DNA from: Niveibacterium sp. 24ML | GTDB taxonomy: Bacteria > Pseudomonadota > Gammaproteobacteria > Burkholderiales > Rhodocyclaceae | Length of the DNA: 64,000 bases | Assembly (NCBI RefSeq): GCF_026586805.1 | Contig: NZ_JAPFHA010000008.1 | Location: 110,167-174,166, forward strand | Reading direction: 5' to 3' | Shown here: positions 25,869 through 36,281 of the stretch, piece after piece | How positions within the stretch are numbered: the stretch's first letter is position 1 | How the letters are laid out: each line of letters opens with the position of its first letter | Notes under the pieces: model-generated | Told to the model about the DNA's origin: nothing | The model's input: only the letters and a program-made list of their open reading frames with translations | Database searches by the model: none | Position numbers and translations under genes: made by a program

Positions 25869-27302
25869 TCAGGCCGGCGGCGCGATCGCCTCGGCGTAGT
25901 CGTACAGCGCGCCGAGGATCGCTTCGCCGCGCTCGTCGGCCGTTTCGCTCAGTGCGTCGATGCGATCGAAGAAGGCCGGCAGAGAACGCGCGCCGCCCAC
26001 GCCCTGATGCAGCTGGGCGATGCGGTGCATTTCCCAGCGTGCCTGCTCGCTCTCGCTGAGCGTGGCGGGGAAGTTCCGTGCGCGATAGCGGAACAGCAGT
26101 TCTTCGAGTCGCCCATCGGCGAAGCTCACCTTTTCGCTAGCCAGTTCGGCCGCGTCCAACGAACGCAGCTGGTTCAGCACGCGCCGGTCTCCATTGCCGA
26201 CAAAACCGCCGTAGAGGTCTTCGTCGACGTCCGTCGGCGTTTCCGGGGCCGGGCGCGCGAATACCTCGCGCCACAGTGCGGTCAGCGGCTTCATGTTGCG
26301 CGCCGCTTCGGCATGGCGCAGCGCCTGCGCGACATCGACGCCCCATTTCTCGGCCATCGCGGGGCTCAGCGTTTTAAGGTTGCCAATCACCACCGGTGAC
26401 TTGTTGATGTGGATGGTCTTGATCGGCAGCCGCGTGACGCCCTCGGGCAGCGCGTCGGTGCGCGTGAACATGCGCTCGCGCACGGTGGCGGCATCCAGCG
26501 TGGCGAGTTCGCCCGGATCCTGCGCGAGATCCCACACGATGATCTCGTTCTTGTTCGTCGGGTGCGGGCCAAGCGGCCACACGATGGCGATGCAGCCGCG
26601 CTCCGGCCCGAACATGCCGGACACATGCAGGAAGGGCTTCGGGTTGGCGAGATCGATCTCGGCCAGCACCGCGTCTTTCTTGCGCAGCTTCAGGCAGAAA
26701 TCCCACAGGCGTGGCTGCAGGCCGCGGATCAGGCGCGCCAGCGCGATTGTTGCGCGCACGTCGGACAGCGCATCGTGCGCCGCTTCGTGTGCCAGCCCGT
26801 TGGCGGCGGTGAGGTGTTCGAGCTTGAACGACGGGCGGCCATCTTCGTGCCTGGGCCATTCAATGCCTTCGGGCCGCAATGCGTACATGCAACGCACCAC
26901 GTCGAGCAGATCCCAGCGGCCGCAGTCGTTCTGCCACTCGCGCGCGTAGGGGTCGATCAGGTTGCGCCAGAACAGGTGGCGGGTGACTTCGTCATCGAAG
27001 CGCAGGGTGTTGTAGCCGACGCCCACGGTGCCCGGTGTGGCCAGCTCGCGCTCGATCACCGCTGCGAATGCGTGTTCGGGCAGGCCGCGTTCGAGACAGG
27101 TCTGCGGCAGGATGCCGGTGAGCAGGCAGCTCTCGGGGTCCGGCAGGTAATCCGGCGCTGGCAGGCAGTAGATCATCTGCGGCGCGCCGATCTCGTTGAG
27201 TTCGGCATCGGTGCGCACGCCGGCGAACTGCGCCGGGCGGTCGCGCCGCGGCATCACGCCAAAGGTTTCGTAGTCGTGCCAGTAGAAGCTCAGGTCGGCC
27301 AT
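25869..27302 (-). CDS. sbcB: Exodeoxyribonuclease I
   Basis: 477 aa. DEDD-type 3'-5' exonuclease on single-stranded DNA, used in mismatch repair and recombination. The catalytic ExoI motif is YWHDYETFGVMPRRDRPAQF at the N-terminus; GVGYNTLRFDDEVTRHLFWR and NGLAHEAAHDALSDVRATI provide further acidic and His residues. An SH3-like and helical C-terminal half follows (RYRARNFPATLSESEQARW). Length matches the family (about 475 aa). Confidence 0.95.
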   Translation of the reverse strand: MADLSFYWHDYETFGVMPRRDRPAQFAGVRTDAELNEIGAPQMIYCLPAPDYLPDPESCLLTGILPQTCLERGLPEHAFAAVIERELATPGTVGVGYNTLRFDDEVTRHLFWRNLIDPYAREWQNDCGRWDLLDVVRCMYALRPEGIEWPRHEDGRPSFKLEHLTAANGLAHEAAHDALSDVRATIALARLIRGLQPRLWDFCLKLRKKDAVLAEIDLANPKPFLHVSGMFGPERGCIAIVWPLGPHPTNKNEIIVWDLAQDPGELATLDAATVRERMFTRTDALPEGVTRLPIKTIHINKSPVVIGNLKTLSPAMAEKWGVDVAQALRHAEAARNMKPLTALWREVFARPAPETPTDVDEDLYGGFVGNGDRRVLNQLRSLDAAELASEKVSFADGRLEELLFRYRARNFPATLSESEQARWEMHRIAQLHQGVGGARSLPAFFDRIDALSETADERGEAILGALYDYAEAIAPPA

Positions 27303-27377
27303 CGGGCGGGTTCTCGCAGAGATCAGCCCGCGATTCTACGCACCCCGCGTGCCACGGCGGCGTGACGGGGCGCGCCG

Positions 27378-28355
27378 TTACATCGCGGCGAGTCGCAATT
27401 TCTCCCACAGGAAGGGTTTGAGCTGGGTCCACCAGCGGCCGCCGAGCGAGAGGTCGACGGTATGCGTCATGTCGCCCTGCGCGACCACGGTGCAGCTGCC
27501 GCCTGCGTCCACGATCGCCTTCTGTGTCGGCAGTACGTTGCCGCTCCAGGTTGCGCCGGTCACGCTGTCGGTTTCCTTGGCGTGGAACAGCAGCACCGGG
27601 CTGTCGCCGGCATCGAAGTGGAACAGGCTGTTGGTGTCGATGCCCGATTCGCCGAGCGTTGCGCCGGTGGCGATCGCCGCCTGCACCCGCGCGCTGACGC
27701 CCGGAAAGTCCGACACCGTGTTGAGCAGGGTGTCCGCTTCGATTGCGTTGATCAGCGAGATGCCGCCACCGGCCGAGGTGCCGATCGTCGCGATGCGGTT
27801 CGGATCGATGTGGTAGCGCGCGGCGTTTGCCCGCAGGTAGCGGATCGCGTTCATCGCGTCTTCGGTCGCCTGCTGGATCGCGCGCACGCGGATCGCCGGG
27901 TTGGCCTGGTTGTCGGGCGTCAGGCGGTAGTTGATGGTTGCGGCGACATAGCCGGCGCGCGCGTAGCTCATCGCATCGTCGCGGCGCTCCTCCTTGCTGC
28001 CGGCGACAAAGCCGCCGCCGTGGATCCAGACGATCGCGGGTTGCGGCGTGCTGGCGGTCGCGTTTGGGGGCACTGCGACGTCAAGTTCCAGGGTCAGCTC
28101 GGCGCCGCCGATTTCGAGGTTTTTGGTCAGGCTGGAGCTGTATTGCACGCCGCCCTCGTTCGGGCGCGTCGAGTAAGGCACATCGAGATACAGCGCCATC
28201 TGCGCGGTGTCGAACTGCGGGCTGACGTAGAGGCCGCTTGCCGGCGGCTGCGGCGGGCCCGGTGGCGCTTCGGGCGTCGTGCTGGCGTCGCCACCGCCGC
28301 CACATGCGGTGAGGGTGGCAGCCAGCAATGCGGCCAGGGCTTGGTTGAGCGTCAT
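27378..28355 (-). CDS. Lipoprotein alpha/beta-hydrolase (carboxylesterase)
   Basis: 325 aa. Lipoprotein signal MTLNQALAALLAATLTAC with lipobox LTAC and a GGGG spacer, so it should be lipid-anchored. The hydrolase domain has the HSL-type oxyanion motif IVWIHGGGFVAGS, nucleophile elbow GTSAGGG and a C-terminal acid/His region (GDMTHTVDLSLGG). Expected activity: hydrolysis of carboxylic esters at the cell envelope. The frame runs much further upstream but the residues there are not protein-like, and the ATG at 28355 gives a textbook lipoprotein start. Confidence 0.85.
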   Translation of the reverse strand: MTLNQALAALLAATLTACGGGGDASTTPEAPPGPPQPPASGLYVSPQFDTAQMALYLDVPYSTRPNEGGVQYSSSLTKNLEIGGAELTLELDVAVPPNATASTPQPAIVWIHGGGFVAGSKEERRDDAMSYARAGYVAATINYRLTPDNQANPAIRVRAIQQATEDAMNAIRYLRANAARYHIDPNRIATIGTSAGGGISLINAIEADTLLNTVSDFPGVSARVQAAIATGATLGESGIDTNSLFHFDAGDSPVLLFHAKETDSVTGATWSGNVLPTQKAIVDAGGSCTVVAQGDMTHTVDLSLGGRWWTQLKPFLWEKLRLAAM

Positions 28356-28372
28356 GCGTGTTCCTTGCGCGA

Positions 28373-28388
28373 ATGATCGCGCGATCAT
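28373..28388. promoter_or_regulatory. 16-bp perfect palindrome upstream of the esterase gene
   Basis: ATGATCGC joined directly to GCGATCAT, 18 nt upstream of the esterase start. The place and symmetry fit an operator or a short RNA hairpin; no regulator is assigned. Confidence 0.3.
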
Positions 28389-28437
28389 GCAATACGCATG
28401 GCGCCGGCGAAAGCGCGAATTGTTGCCGAGTGTTGGC

Positions 28438-29574
<1,137 letters not shown>

Positions 29575-29744
29575 GAGGGGCTCCGGCGGCATGGCCGGCC
29601 GATGACGATGCCGATTAGATGGGGCGCTGCGGCACCGGTTCAATCGCCCGGATGTCAGCAAACGTAAGTGCGTCGGTGCCTTGATACACAGCGACTACAA
29701 TCGCGCCAAAACTGGCGCCGGCATGTTGCTGGCGCATGCACCGC

Positions 29745-30311
29745 ATGACGACCGATCCGATGAAAAGCTTCCTCTTCCTGAGCGCCAGCACGCGCGAGCC
29801 GGGTCACACCGGCAACACCGAAACCCTTGCCCGCATCGCCGCCGCCGCATTGCCCGATGAGCTGCCGCAACGCTGGATTTCGCTGGCCCAGTGTCAGCAG
29901 TCAGCCTTTGTGGACTTGCGCCATACGGCCGGGCACTACCCCGCACCCGAGGGTGACGCTGCGATGTTGCTGGAAGCAACACTCGCGGCAAGCGACATCG
30001 TCTTTGTCTCACCGGTCTACTGGTTTTCGGTGCCGTCGCCGATGAAAACCTACCTTGATCAGTGGAGCGCCTGGATGCGCGTGCCTGGCGTCGACTTCAA
30101 GGCCCGCATGGCCGAAAAGCGCCTGTGGGTGATTGCAACCAGCGGCGATCGCGACAAGGCGCAGCCGATGTTCGACAGCTATCGCCTGTGCGCCGAATTC
30201 CTCGGCATGCAGTGGATGGGCCCGCTGTGGGGCAAGGGTGGCGCGCCCGACGCTGTGCTCGCGGACACCCACGCGATCGAGGCGGCGAAGTCCTTCCTGC
30301 TGCGTGGCTGA
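29745..30311 (+). CDS. Flavodoxin-like NAD(P)H-dependent oxidoreductase
   Basis: About 188 aa. The flavodoxin-like fold is shown by SFLFLSASTREPGHTGNTET (FMN phosphate loop), IVFVSPVYWFSVPSPMKTYLDQW (the typical flavin isoalloxazine loop) and LWVIATSGDRDKAQPMF. It probably reduces quinones or other small electrophiles with NAD(P)H. In-frame ATGs exist at 29736, 29745 and 29760, none with a clear Shine-Dalgarno; 29745 is a compromise. It is convergent with the DMT transporter. Confidence 0.85.
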   Translation: MTTDPMKSFLFLSASTREPGHTGNTETLARIAAAALPDELPQRWISLAQCQQSAFVDLRHTAGHYPAPEGDAAMLLEATLAASDIVFVSPVYWFSVPSPMKTYLDQWSAWMRVPGVDFKARMAEKRLWVIATSGDRDKAQPMFDSYRLCAEFLGMQWMGPLWGKGGAPDAVLADTHAIEAAKSFLLRG

Positions 30312-30324
30312 AGCCGCTGAGGCG

Positions 30325-31224
30325 TTAGCGAACGCGCTGATAGTTGGCCAGGGTGACGCCGCTCACCACCATCAGGCCGCCGATCAGCGCCGACACCAGC
30401 AGGGGCTCGCCGAGCAGCAGCACCGAGAACAGCACCGCGAAGACCGGCACCAGATTCGTGAAGAGCACCGTGCGTGCCGGGCCGATTGCCTGTACGCCTT
30501 CGGTGTACCAGACGAAGGCAAGCGCGGTGCCGCACAGGCCCATGTAGGCCATGCCTACCCACGACAGCAGGTCCGGCGCGACCGCCACGCCGCCGGCCAG
30601 CTCGAAGGGTACGGCAGCGGCCAGCATCAGCGTGCCCCACAAGGTTGACCATGCGGTGGCGGCAATCGCCGACATGCCGCGCACCGCGTAGCGGGTGATC
30701 ACCGTGTAAGCCACCCAGGCAAGGATGGCGAGGAACATCAGCAATTCGCCGCGGCCCACCGCATGCGCCAGCGCGCCGCCCAGATCGCCGCGGGTGATCA
30801 CCACTGCCGCGCCGGTCAGTGACAGCAACACCCCGCCCACTTCACGCATCACCAGCGGCGTGCGGGCGATGGCTTTCACCGTCAGCAGGGTCAGCACCGG
30901 CGAGAGCGCGACGATCAGCGCGCCGCGGCCGGCCGGCAGGTAGGCCAACCCACCGAAGAAGAAGAGGTTGTAGAGAAACACGCCGGTAGCGCCCATCAGC
31001 GCGGTGCCCAGCAACTGGCGGCGGCTCGGCAGGCGCAGCTCACCGCGCAGGTGGGCGTAGAGCAGCAAGGGGATGGCGGCGAACAGGAAGCGCCCGGTTG
31101 CTGCGGTAAAGTGCGGCATTTGCTGGGCAATATGGCGGCCGGCAATGAAAGCACCGCCCCAGAATGCGCAGGTGGCGACCAGTTTCAGGACGATGGCGGG
31201 AGTAAGCGGAGCGGGCGACGACAT
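30325..31224 (-). CDS. EamA/DMT-family transporter
   Basis: 299 aa, almost entirely hydrophobic, with about ten predicted membrane helices in two EamA repeats. The first starts ATCAFWGGAFIAGRHIAQQM and the second GELLMFLAILAWVAYTVITR. The family exports amino acids, metabolites or drugs; the substrate is unknown. It begins 258 nt from the divergent acetyl-CoA hydrolase gene. Confidence 0.9.
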   Translation of the reverse strand: MSSPAPLTPAIVLKLVATCAFWGGAFIAGRHIAQQMPHFTAATGRFLFAAIPLLLYAHLRGELRLPSRRQLLGTALMGATGVFLYNLFFFGGLAYLPAGRGALIVALSPVLTLLTVKAIARTPLVMREVGGVLLSLTGAAVVITRGDLGGALAHAVGRGELLMFLAILAWVAYTVITRYAVRGMSAIAATAWSTLWGTLMLAAAVPFELAGGVAVAPDLLSWVGMAYMGLCGTALAFVWYTEGVQAIGPARTVLFTNLVPVFAVLFSVLLLGEPLLVSALIGGLMVVSGVTLANYQRVR

Positions 31225-31368
31225 TGGGCACCTGGGGGGCGGGGGTGCTGCGATTATCGCGCGTTCGCGCGCGGATTCCGGTCAATCGGACGACGCCCAG
31301 CTGCTGATTCGCGACCGCCCGGCCCGCTGCCGCGCGTGGCTTGATTGGCCTCAAGCGGGTTTCGGGCC

Positions 31369-31384
31369 GCCAATGACAATTGGC
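31369..31384. promoter_or_regulatory. Inverted repeat in the divergent promoter region
   Basis: GCCAAT-GACA-ATTGGC lies between the divergent transporter and acetyl-CoA hydrolase genes. A TATAGT sequence near 31413 could be a -10 element for the latter but has no convincing -35. Candidate operator only. Confidence 0.3.
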
Positions 31385-31482
31385 ACGTCGCGCCGGACAA
31401 TCAAAGCCGACAATATAGTTACCCGCGATGCCCAAGCACGCGGGCAATCAAGAACCGGCACAGACCGATGAGGGGGAGAGAC

Positions 31483-33603
31483 ATGACCGCGCCACTACGA
31501 TGCGAGCGCATCGAGGATTCTATTGACGCGCTCATCGAACGCGTCGGCAAGACGATCGTGATGGCTTTGCCGTTGGGGATCGGCAAGCCCAACGCCTGGA
31601 TCAACGCCCTATATCGGCGTGCCAAGGCAGATCCAAGCTTGCGCCTGAAGATTTTCACCGCGCTCTCGCTCGACCGCCCGCGTGGCAAGAGTTCACTCGA
31701 ACAACGCTTCCTCGGGCCATTCGTTGAACGGGTGTTCGGCAGCTATCCGGACATGGAGTACTCGGTCGACGTCAAGCGCGGCAAGCTGCCGCCCAATGTG
31801 GAAGTGTGCGAGTTCTTCCTCAAGACCGGCGAGTACCTTGGCAATGCCAGCGCGCAGGCGCACTACGTCTATTCCAACTACACCCATGCCGTGCGTGATG
31901 CGCTGGCACAGGGCGTGAATGTCTTCGCGCAGGCGGTGGCGGTGGAAGAGACCCCGGATGGCCCGCGCTACTCGATGTCGTCGAACACAGACCTCACCAT
32001 CGATGCGCTTGAGCAGGCGCGCAACGTCGATGGCATCGACTTTCACCTGGTTGCGGTGGTGAACCGCGAAATGCCCTTCATGCCCAACGATGCGGTGCTG
32101 CGCCCGGAGGACATCTCAATCCTGGTCGACGATCCGGCATCGACGCACACGATCTTCGCGCCGCCCAACATGAAGGTGGACGATCAGGACTACGGCATCG
32201 CGCTCTACGCCAGCACCACCGTGAAGGATGGCGGGACCTTGCAGATCGGTATCGGTTCGCTCGGAGATGGCATCGCCCAGACCCTGATTCTGCGCGATCG
32301 CGACAACGCCACCTATCGCGCAATGCTCAAGGCCCTTGGCGGGCCCTTGCAGCGCACCCACACCTACCTTGAACCCTTCAAGCAGGGCCTTTACGGCTGC
32401 AGTGAAATGTTCGTCAACGGCTTCATGGAGCTGATCGACGCCGGCATCATCCGCCGCGAAGTGTTCGACAACGTCGCACTGCAAACCTTGCTCAATGCCG
32501 GCAAGCTCGGCCTGATTCCCGATGAGCCCATGCTCGCGGCACTGCTCGAAGCGCGCGTCATCGGATCGCCCTTGTCGCAGGCTGACTTCGACTTCCTCAA
32601 GCATTTCGGCATCCTGCATGCCGAAGTGCGCCTTGAGGATGGCGCCCTGATCCGCGGCACAACGCAGGTTGCCGCAACGCTTGCCGATGCCGGCATTCGC
32701 CATGCGGTCGCGACCCAGATGCTGGGCGATCGGCTCACGCACGGGCGCCTGATGCACGGCGGCTTCTTCATCGGCCCGACGCGTTTCTACAACCGCCTGC
32801 GCACGATGCCGCGCGAACTGCTAGCCAAGATCAACATGACGCGCATCAGCTTCATCAACCAGGTGATGGGGCAGGAGCAACTGGCCGCCACCCACCGGCG
32901 CGACGCGCGCTTCATCAACACCACGATGATGGTCACGCTGCTCGGCGCCGCAGTGTCAGACGGGCTGGATACCGGCAACCTCGTCTCCGGCGTGGGCGGC
33001 CAGTACAACTTTGTCGCGATGGGCCACACCCTGCCCGGTGCGCTTTCGATCCTGATGCTGCGCTCCTGGCGCATCGGCAAGGACGGGCGCCCCACCTCCA
33101 ACATTGTGTGGAGCTACGGCCACGTCACCATTCCACGCCATCTGCGCGATGTGTACATCACCGAGTACGGCATCGCCGATGTGCGCGGGCAGTCGGATGC
33201 CGAAGTGATCAAGCGCCTGCTCGCGGTGACCGACTCGCGCTTCCAGGACGAACTGCTGGCGCGCGCCAAGATCAACGGAAAGATCGAGAAGGAATACCAG
33301 ATTCCCGAATCACAGCGGCAGAACCTGCCCGAAGTACTGTCGCAACACCTGGCCGAGTTCCGCGCCAAGGGTGTACTGCCGGACTTCCCCTTCGGGACCG
33401 ATCTGGATGACACCGAGCTGGCGATTGCCAAGGGGCTGATGAAACTCAAGGCGCAGCAGAAGGCGCCGCTGGCGCTGCTTGCATCGCTGATCCGGGGCTT
33501 TGGCGCGAAGCCCAAACCCGAGCTGATACAGCGGCTCGGGCTCGACCAGCCGAAGGATCTGAAAGAAAAGCTGATGCGCGCGCTCGTCGCGGGCAACCTC
33601 TGA
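31483..33603 (+). CDS. Acetyl-CoA hydrolase/transferase family protein
   Basis: 706 aa. Family I CoA-transferase/hydrolase fold: LPLGIGKPNAWINALYRRAK near the N-terminus, GGTLQIGIGSLGDGIAQ, MVTLLGAAVSDGLDTGNLVSG and SIVWSYGHVTIP-like SNIVWSYGHVTI. The expected reaction is acyl-CoA to acid, or transfer of CoA between acids. It is longer than the usual 430-550 aa, with an extra helical tail (AKGLMKLKAQQKAPLALLAS). The start is supported by GGGGGAGAG just upstream of ATG 31483; the upstream in-frame part is intergenic. Confidence 0.87.
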   Translation: MTAPLRCERIEDSIDALIERVGKTIVMALPLGIGKPNAWINALYRRAKADPSLRLKIFTALSLDRPRGKSSLEQRFLGPFVERVFGSYPDMEYSVDVKRGKLPPNVEVCEFFLKTGEYLGNASAQAHYVYSNYTHAVRDALAQGVNVFAQAVAVEETPDGPRYSMSSNTDLTIDALEQARNVDGIDFHLVAVVNREMPFMPNDAVLRPEDISILVDDPASTHTIFAPPNMKVDDQDYGIALYASTTVKDGGTLQIGIGSLGDGIAQTLILRDRDNATYRAMLKALGGPLQRTHTYLEPFKQGLYGCSEMFVNGFMELIDAGIIRREVFDNVALQTLLNAGKLGLIPDEPMLAALLEARVIGSPLSQADFDFLKHFGILHAEVRLEDGALIRGTTQVAATLADAGIRHAVATQMLGDRLTHGRLMHGGFFIGPTRFYNRLRTMPRELLAKINMTRISFINQVMGQEQLAATHRRDARFINTTMMVTLLGAAVSDGLDTGNLVSGVGGQYNFVAMGHTLPGALSILMLRSWRIGKDGRPTSNIVWSYGHVTIPRHLRDVYITEYGIADVRGQSDAEVIKRLLAVTDSRFQDELLARAKINGKIEKEYQIPESQRQNLPEVLSQHLAEFRAKGVLPDFPFGTDLDDTELAIAKGLMKLKAQQKAPLALLASLIRGFGAKPKPELIQRLGLDQPKDLKEKLMRALVAGNL

Positions 33604-33637
33604 TCGCTCGCGGCTCACGCCCGCCGCGAGCGGGCGC

Positions 33638-34639
33638 TCAGCCGCGCTTCTTGGCCTTTGCAGCGGGGCTCTTGCCCGCGGCGGCTTTGGGGGCCGCCTT
33701 GGGTGCTGATTTCGGTGCGGACTTCGGCGCTGCCTTGAGGGACGATTTGGGGGCTGCCTTAGTCGCTGCCTTGGTTGCTGCTTTGGGGGCGGCCCGCTTG
33801 GCGCCGGCCTTGGGTGCCAATGCGCGCAGCGCCGAGGGCTTGATCGCCTCGATGTACTGGTTGTTCACCCAGCCCTCGATATCGGTGTTGCCGACCACTT
33901 CCACCCGGTTCCAGCGATCGCCGGCCTCCAGCAGCACGAGCTTGGTCCCCTTCTTCAAGGCGGGCGCCACCGCCGGGAACTCGGCCCCCGCCCCGGCGCG
34001 AATGTTCAGGCTGCTGGCCGTCACCTGGTAGTGGGGGGGCGCGTCGTCGGCACGGCCGTGCGCGCGGGCGCGCAAGGCTTCAAGCGGGAAAGCGGGGCCC
34101 GGATCGGTCTTGCGCCCGCGGGCAATGTCCTCGTGGCCCAGAATGTCCTCCAACCCGTAACGCGACACCAACAGTTCGGCCAGTTCAAAGGCGCGCTCGA
34201 TCTGCGCAGCGGTATAGGCATGCCACGGGCCGGCAGGGCCGCCATGCTTGTGCGCGGCCACCACCACATCTTCCGGCGCAACGCTGCGGCCGAAGGTGGT
34301 CTGGTAGATCGTGCCCGCCTTGCGCAGTCCACCGGCATTGTCCATCTCGATGCCGATCGAATGCTGGTTCAGGCCTACGACCCCGTTCCACTGGCTGACG
34401 CCAGCATGCCAGGTCACCACGTTGAAGGGCGCCAGCTGGATGATGCTGCCATCGCGCGCCAGCACCAGGTGCGCAGAAGCGCGCGCGGCCGGGTTGCACA
34501 GCCAGTCGGCAGAGCTTTGCGCCGATGCTCCACCGGTGAAGTGCATCACCAGGAAGCGCGGCTTGAGCGCCCCGCCACGGTTCGGGGTTTCCTGTTTGCG
34601 GATGCGCTCGCCCGTCAGCCAGTGGTTCTTGATGTCCAT
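33638..34639 (-). CDS. N-acetylmuramoyl-L-alanine amidase with SH3 domain and histone-like tail
   Basis: 333 aa. Amidase_2 domain (about 25-185): RFLVMHFTGGASAQSSADWL, SAHLVLARDGSIIQLAPF, VTWHAGVSQWNG, GIEMDNAGG and the late zinc/catalytic segment LGHEDIARGRKTDPGPAF. A bacterial SH3 domain follows (about 200-265, SSLNIRAGAGAEFPAVAPAL to GWVNNQYIEAI). The last 65 residues are repeats of AAPKAATKAAPKS type, like histone H1 tails. No signal peptide is seen, so export, or a cytoplasmic or phage-like role, is unclear. The start has GGGAGG upstream. Cuts the amide between muramic acid and the stem peptide. Confidence 0.85.
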   Translation of the reverse strand: MDIKNHWLTGERIRKQETPNRGGALKPRFLVMHFTGGASAQSSADWLCNPAARASAHLVLARDGSIIQLAPFNVVTWHAGVSQWNGVVGLNQHSIGIEMDNAGGLRKAGTIYQTTFGRSVAPEDVVVAAHKHGGPAGPWHAYTAAQIERAFELAELLVSRYGLEDILGHEDIARGRKTDPGPAFPLEALRARAHGRADDAPPHYQVTASSLNIRAGAGAEFPAVAPALKKGTKLVLLEAGDRWNRVEVVGNTDIEGWVNNQYIEAIKPSALRALAPKAGAKRAAPKAATKAATKAAPKSSLKAAPKSAPKSAPKAAPKAAAGKSPAAKAKKRG

Positions 34640-35039
34640 GATCCGCCTCCCGTAGTGCGCAGCCAGCGCTGCATGTCGCCATCGCCCATCGTTCAGGCCG
34701 GTGCCAAGGGCCCTTGGCACCGGCCGTGAAAGGGGTGCTTGAGCCTTGCAGGGTTACCACAAGGCCGATACCAGAGCGCAAGCGTGCGCGCGGAGCCGAG
34801 CTGACGTCAATGCCCGGCACCGACGCTGTGGTGCCGCGCGCTGCAAACGCGACCCCCGTGCGCAAGATTTCCGGCGTGGGGTGGATTCATACGGCGTTCA
34901 TATCGGCGGGCTAGGCTCAAACGCATCCGGCATTGCGAGGCCCTGTAGTGCTTCAAGGCGGCGCGGTGGCCGGTCGGTCGGCCCTGGCCTGCAGCGGTGT
35001 GCGGCCGGGCGGACATCCACCCAAGTGCGGGAGTCTCCA
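34640..35039. other. 400-nt intergenic region
   Basis: Apart from the 30-bp palindrome at 34696-34725 nothing strong is visible. Open frames here are GC-driven and lack ribosome binding sites. A GGGAG sequence at 35029-35033 serves the gene that starts at 35040. Confidence 0.5.
34696..34725. repeat. Perfect 30-bp palindrome
   Basis: Arms GGCCGGTGCCAAGGG and CCCTTGGCACCGGCC abut with no spacer, between the divergent amidase and phytase-like genes. It could extrude as a cruciform, serve as an operator, or act in RNA as a very stable hairpin; a T-tract is lacking on both sides. Confidence 0.6.
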
Positions 35040-36266
35040 ATGAAACGCGTTTTTCTGTTTGCCGCAATCCTGATCGCCAGCTCGGCAAATGCTGCGCCGC
35101 TTGAGTACATCGGTCAGCAGATCGTGCCCAGCGGCACCCTCTTCGCGGGCACCACGGTCGGCGGCCTGTCGTCGATTGACTACGACGCCGCCACGGGCAG
35201 CTACTTCGCCGTCAGCGACGATCGCAGCGCGATCAACCCGGCGCGCTTCTACACGCTGTCGCTCGATCTGAGCAAGTTTGTACGCAGCGCCACGCCGGGC
35301 ATGCAGGGCGTTTCCTTCAGCGCGGTCACCACGCTGCGGCAGGCCGACGGCACGCCCTTCCCAAGCAACCAGGTTGACCCCGAAGGCCTACGCTTTGATG
35401 CGGCACGCAACACCGTGTTTTGGAGCAACGAGGGCGCGCGTTCCGGCGCAATCTTCCAGAACCCGACCGTGCGCGAAGCCTCGCTCAGCGGTGACCACAT
35501 CCGCGATTTCACCGTGTCCGCCAAGTTCCTGCCCAGCGGTAGCGCAGCGGGCCTCGTGCCGGGCGATCGCGGCATCTACAACAACCTTGCCTTCGAAAGC
35601 CTTGCCATCTCGCACGATGGAAGGACCCTGTGGACGGCCACCGAGAACGCCCTTGCGCAAGACGGCCGACCCGCCTCCGTCGCGGCCGGCAGCCGCGCCC
35701 GCATGGTGGGCTTTGACATCGCCAGCGGCAGCGCGCTCGCCGAGTACATCTACGACGTTTCGCCGGTGGTGCAAGCCCCAGGCAAACCCACCGGCTTTGC
35801 CACCAACGGCCTCACCGATTTCGTCGCGATTGGCGATCGTCAGTTCATCACGATCGAGCGCTCGTTTGCCGAAGGCGCCGTCACGCCGGGTACGCCGGTC
35901 ACTGGCAACACCATCCGCCTGTTCTACGCCGATGCGCGCCACGCCACCGACGTGTCTGCGTTCGACAGCATCGCCGGCCACAGCATCACGCCGGTGTCGA
36001 AGTCGCTGCTGCTTGATCTTTCCACGCTCACGAACGCCGACGGTTCGGCGCTCGCACTCGACAACATCGAAGGCATCACGCTCGGCCCGATCCGGGAGGG
36101 CAAACAGACCCTGGTGCTGGTGTCCGACAACAATTTCTCAGGCGGCCAGTTCACCCAGTTTGTCGCCTTGGTCATTACCACCCCGATGCCAGAGGCCAGC
36201 GGCAGCGCGATGCTCCTGCTGGGTCTGGCAACGCTTTCGGGGGTGGCGCGCTGGCGCAAGCAATAG
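35040..36266 (+). CDS. Exported phytase-like/esterase-like protein with PEP-CTERM-type sorting signal
   Basis: 408 aa. Signal peptide MKRVFLFAAILIASSANA. A beta-propeller-like body follows (VGGLSSIDYDAATGSYFAVS, DPEGLRFDAARNTVFWSNE, NLAFESLAISHDGRTLWTAT, LDNIEGITLGPI), typical of the esterase-like activity of phytase family. It ends TTPMPEASGSAMLLLGLATL then SGVARWRKQ: a PEP-like motif, a hydrophobic helix and a basic end, the layout of PEP-CTERM signals cut by exosortase EpsH/XrtA. The PEP motif is PEA here. A phosphoesterase role is possible. The start is chosen on the signal peptide and GGGAG upstream. Confidence 0.85.
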   Translation: MKRVFLFAAILIASSANAAPLEYIGQQIVPSGTLFAGTTVGGLSSIDYDAATGSYFAVSDDRSAINPARFYTLSLDLSKFVRSATPGMQGVSFSAVTTLRQADGTPFPSNQVDPEGLRFDAARNTVFWSNEGARSGAIFQNPTVREASLSGDHIRDFTVSAKFLPSGSAAGLVPGDRGIYNNLAFESLAISHDGRTLWTATENALAQDGRPASVAAGSRARMVGFDIASGSALAEYIYDVSPVVQAPGKPTGFATNGLTDFVAIGDRQFITIERSFAEGAVTPGTPVTGNTIRLFYADARHATDVSAFDSIAGHSITPVSKSLLLDLSTLTNADGSALALDNIEGITLGPIREGKQTLVLVSDNNFSGGQFTQFVALVITTPMPEASGSAMLLLGLATLSGVARWRKQ

Positions 36267-36281
36267 GCCGCGGGCCCAGGC

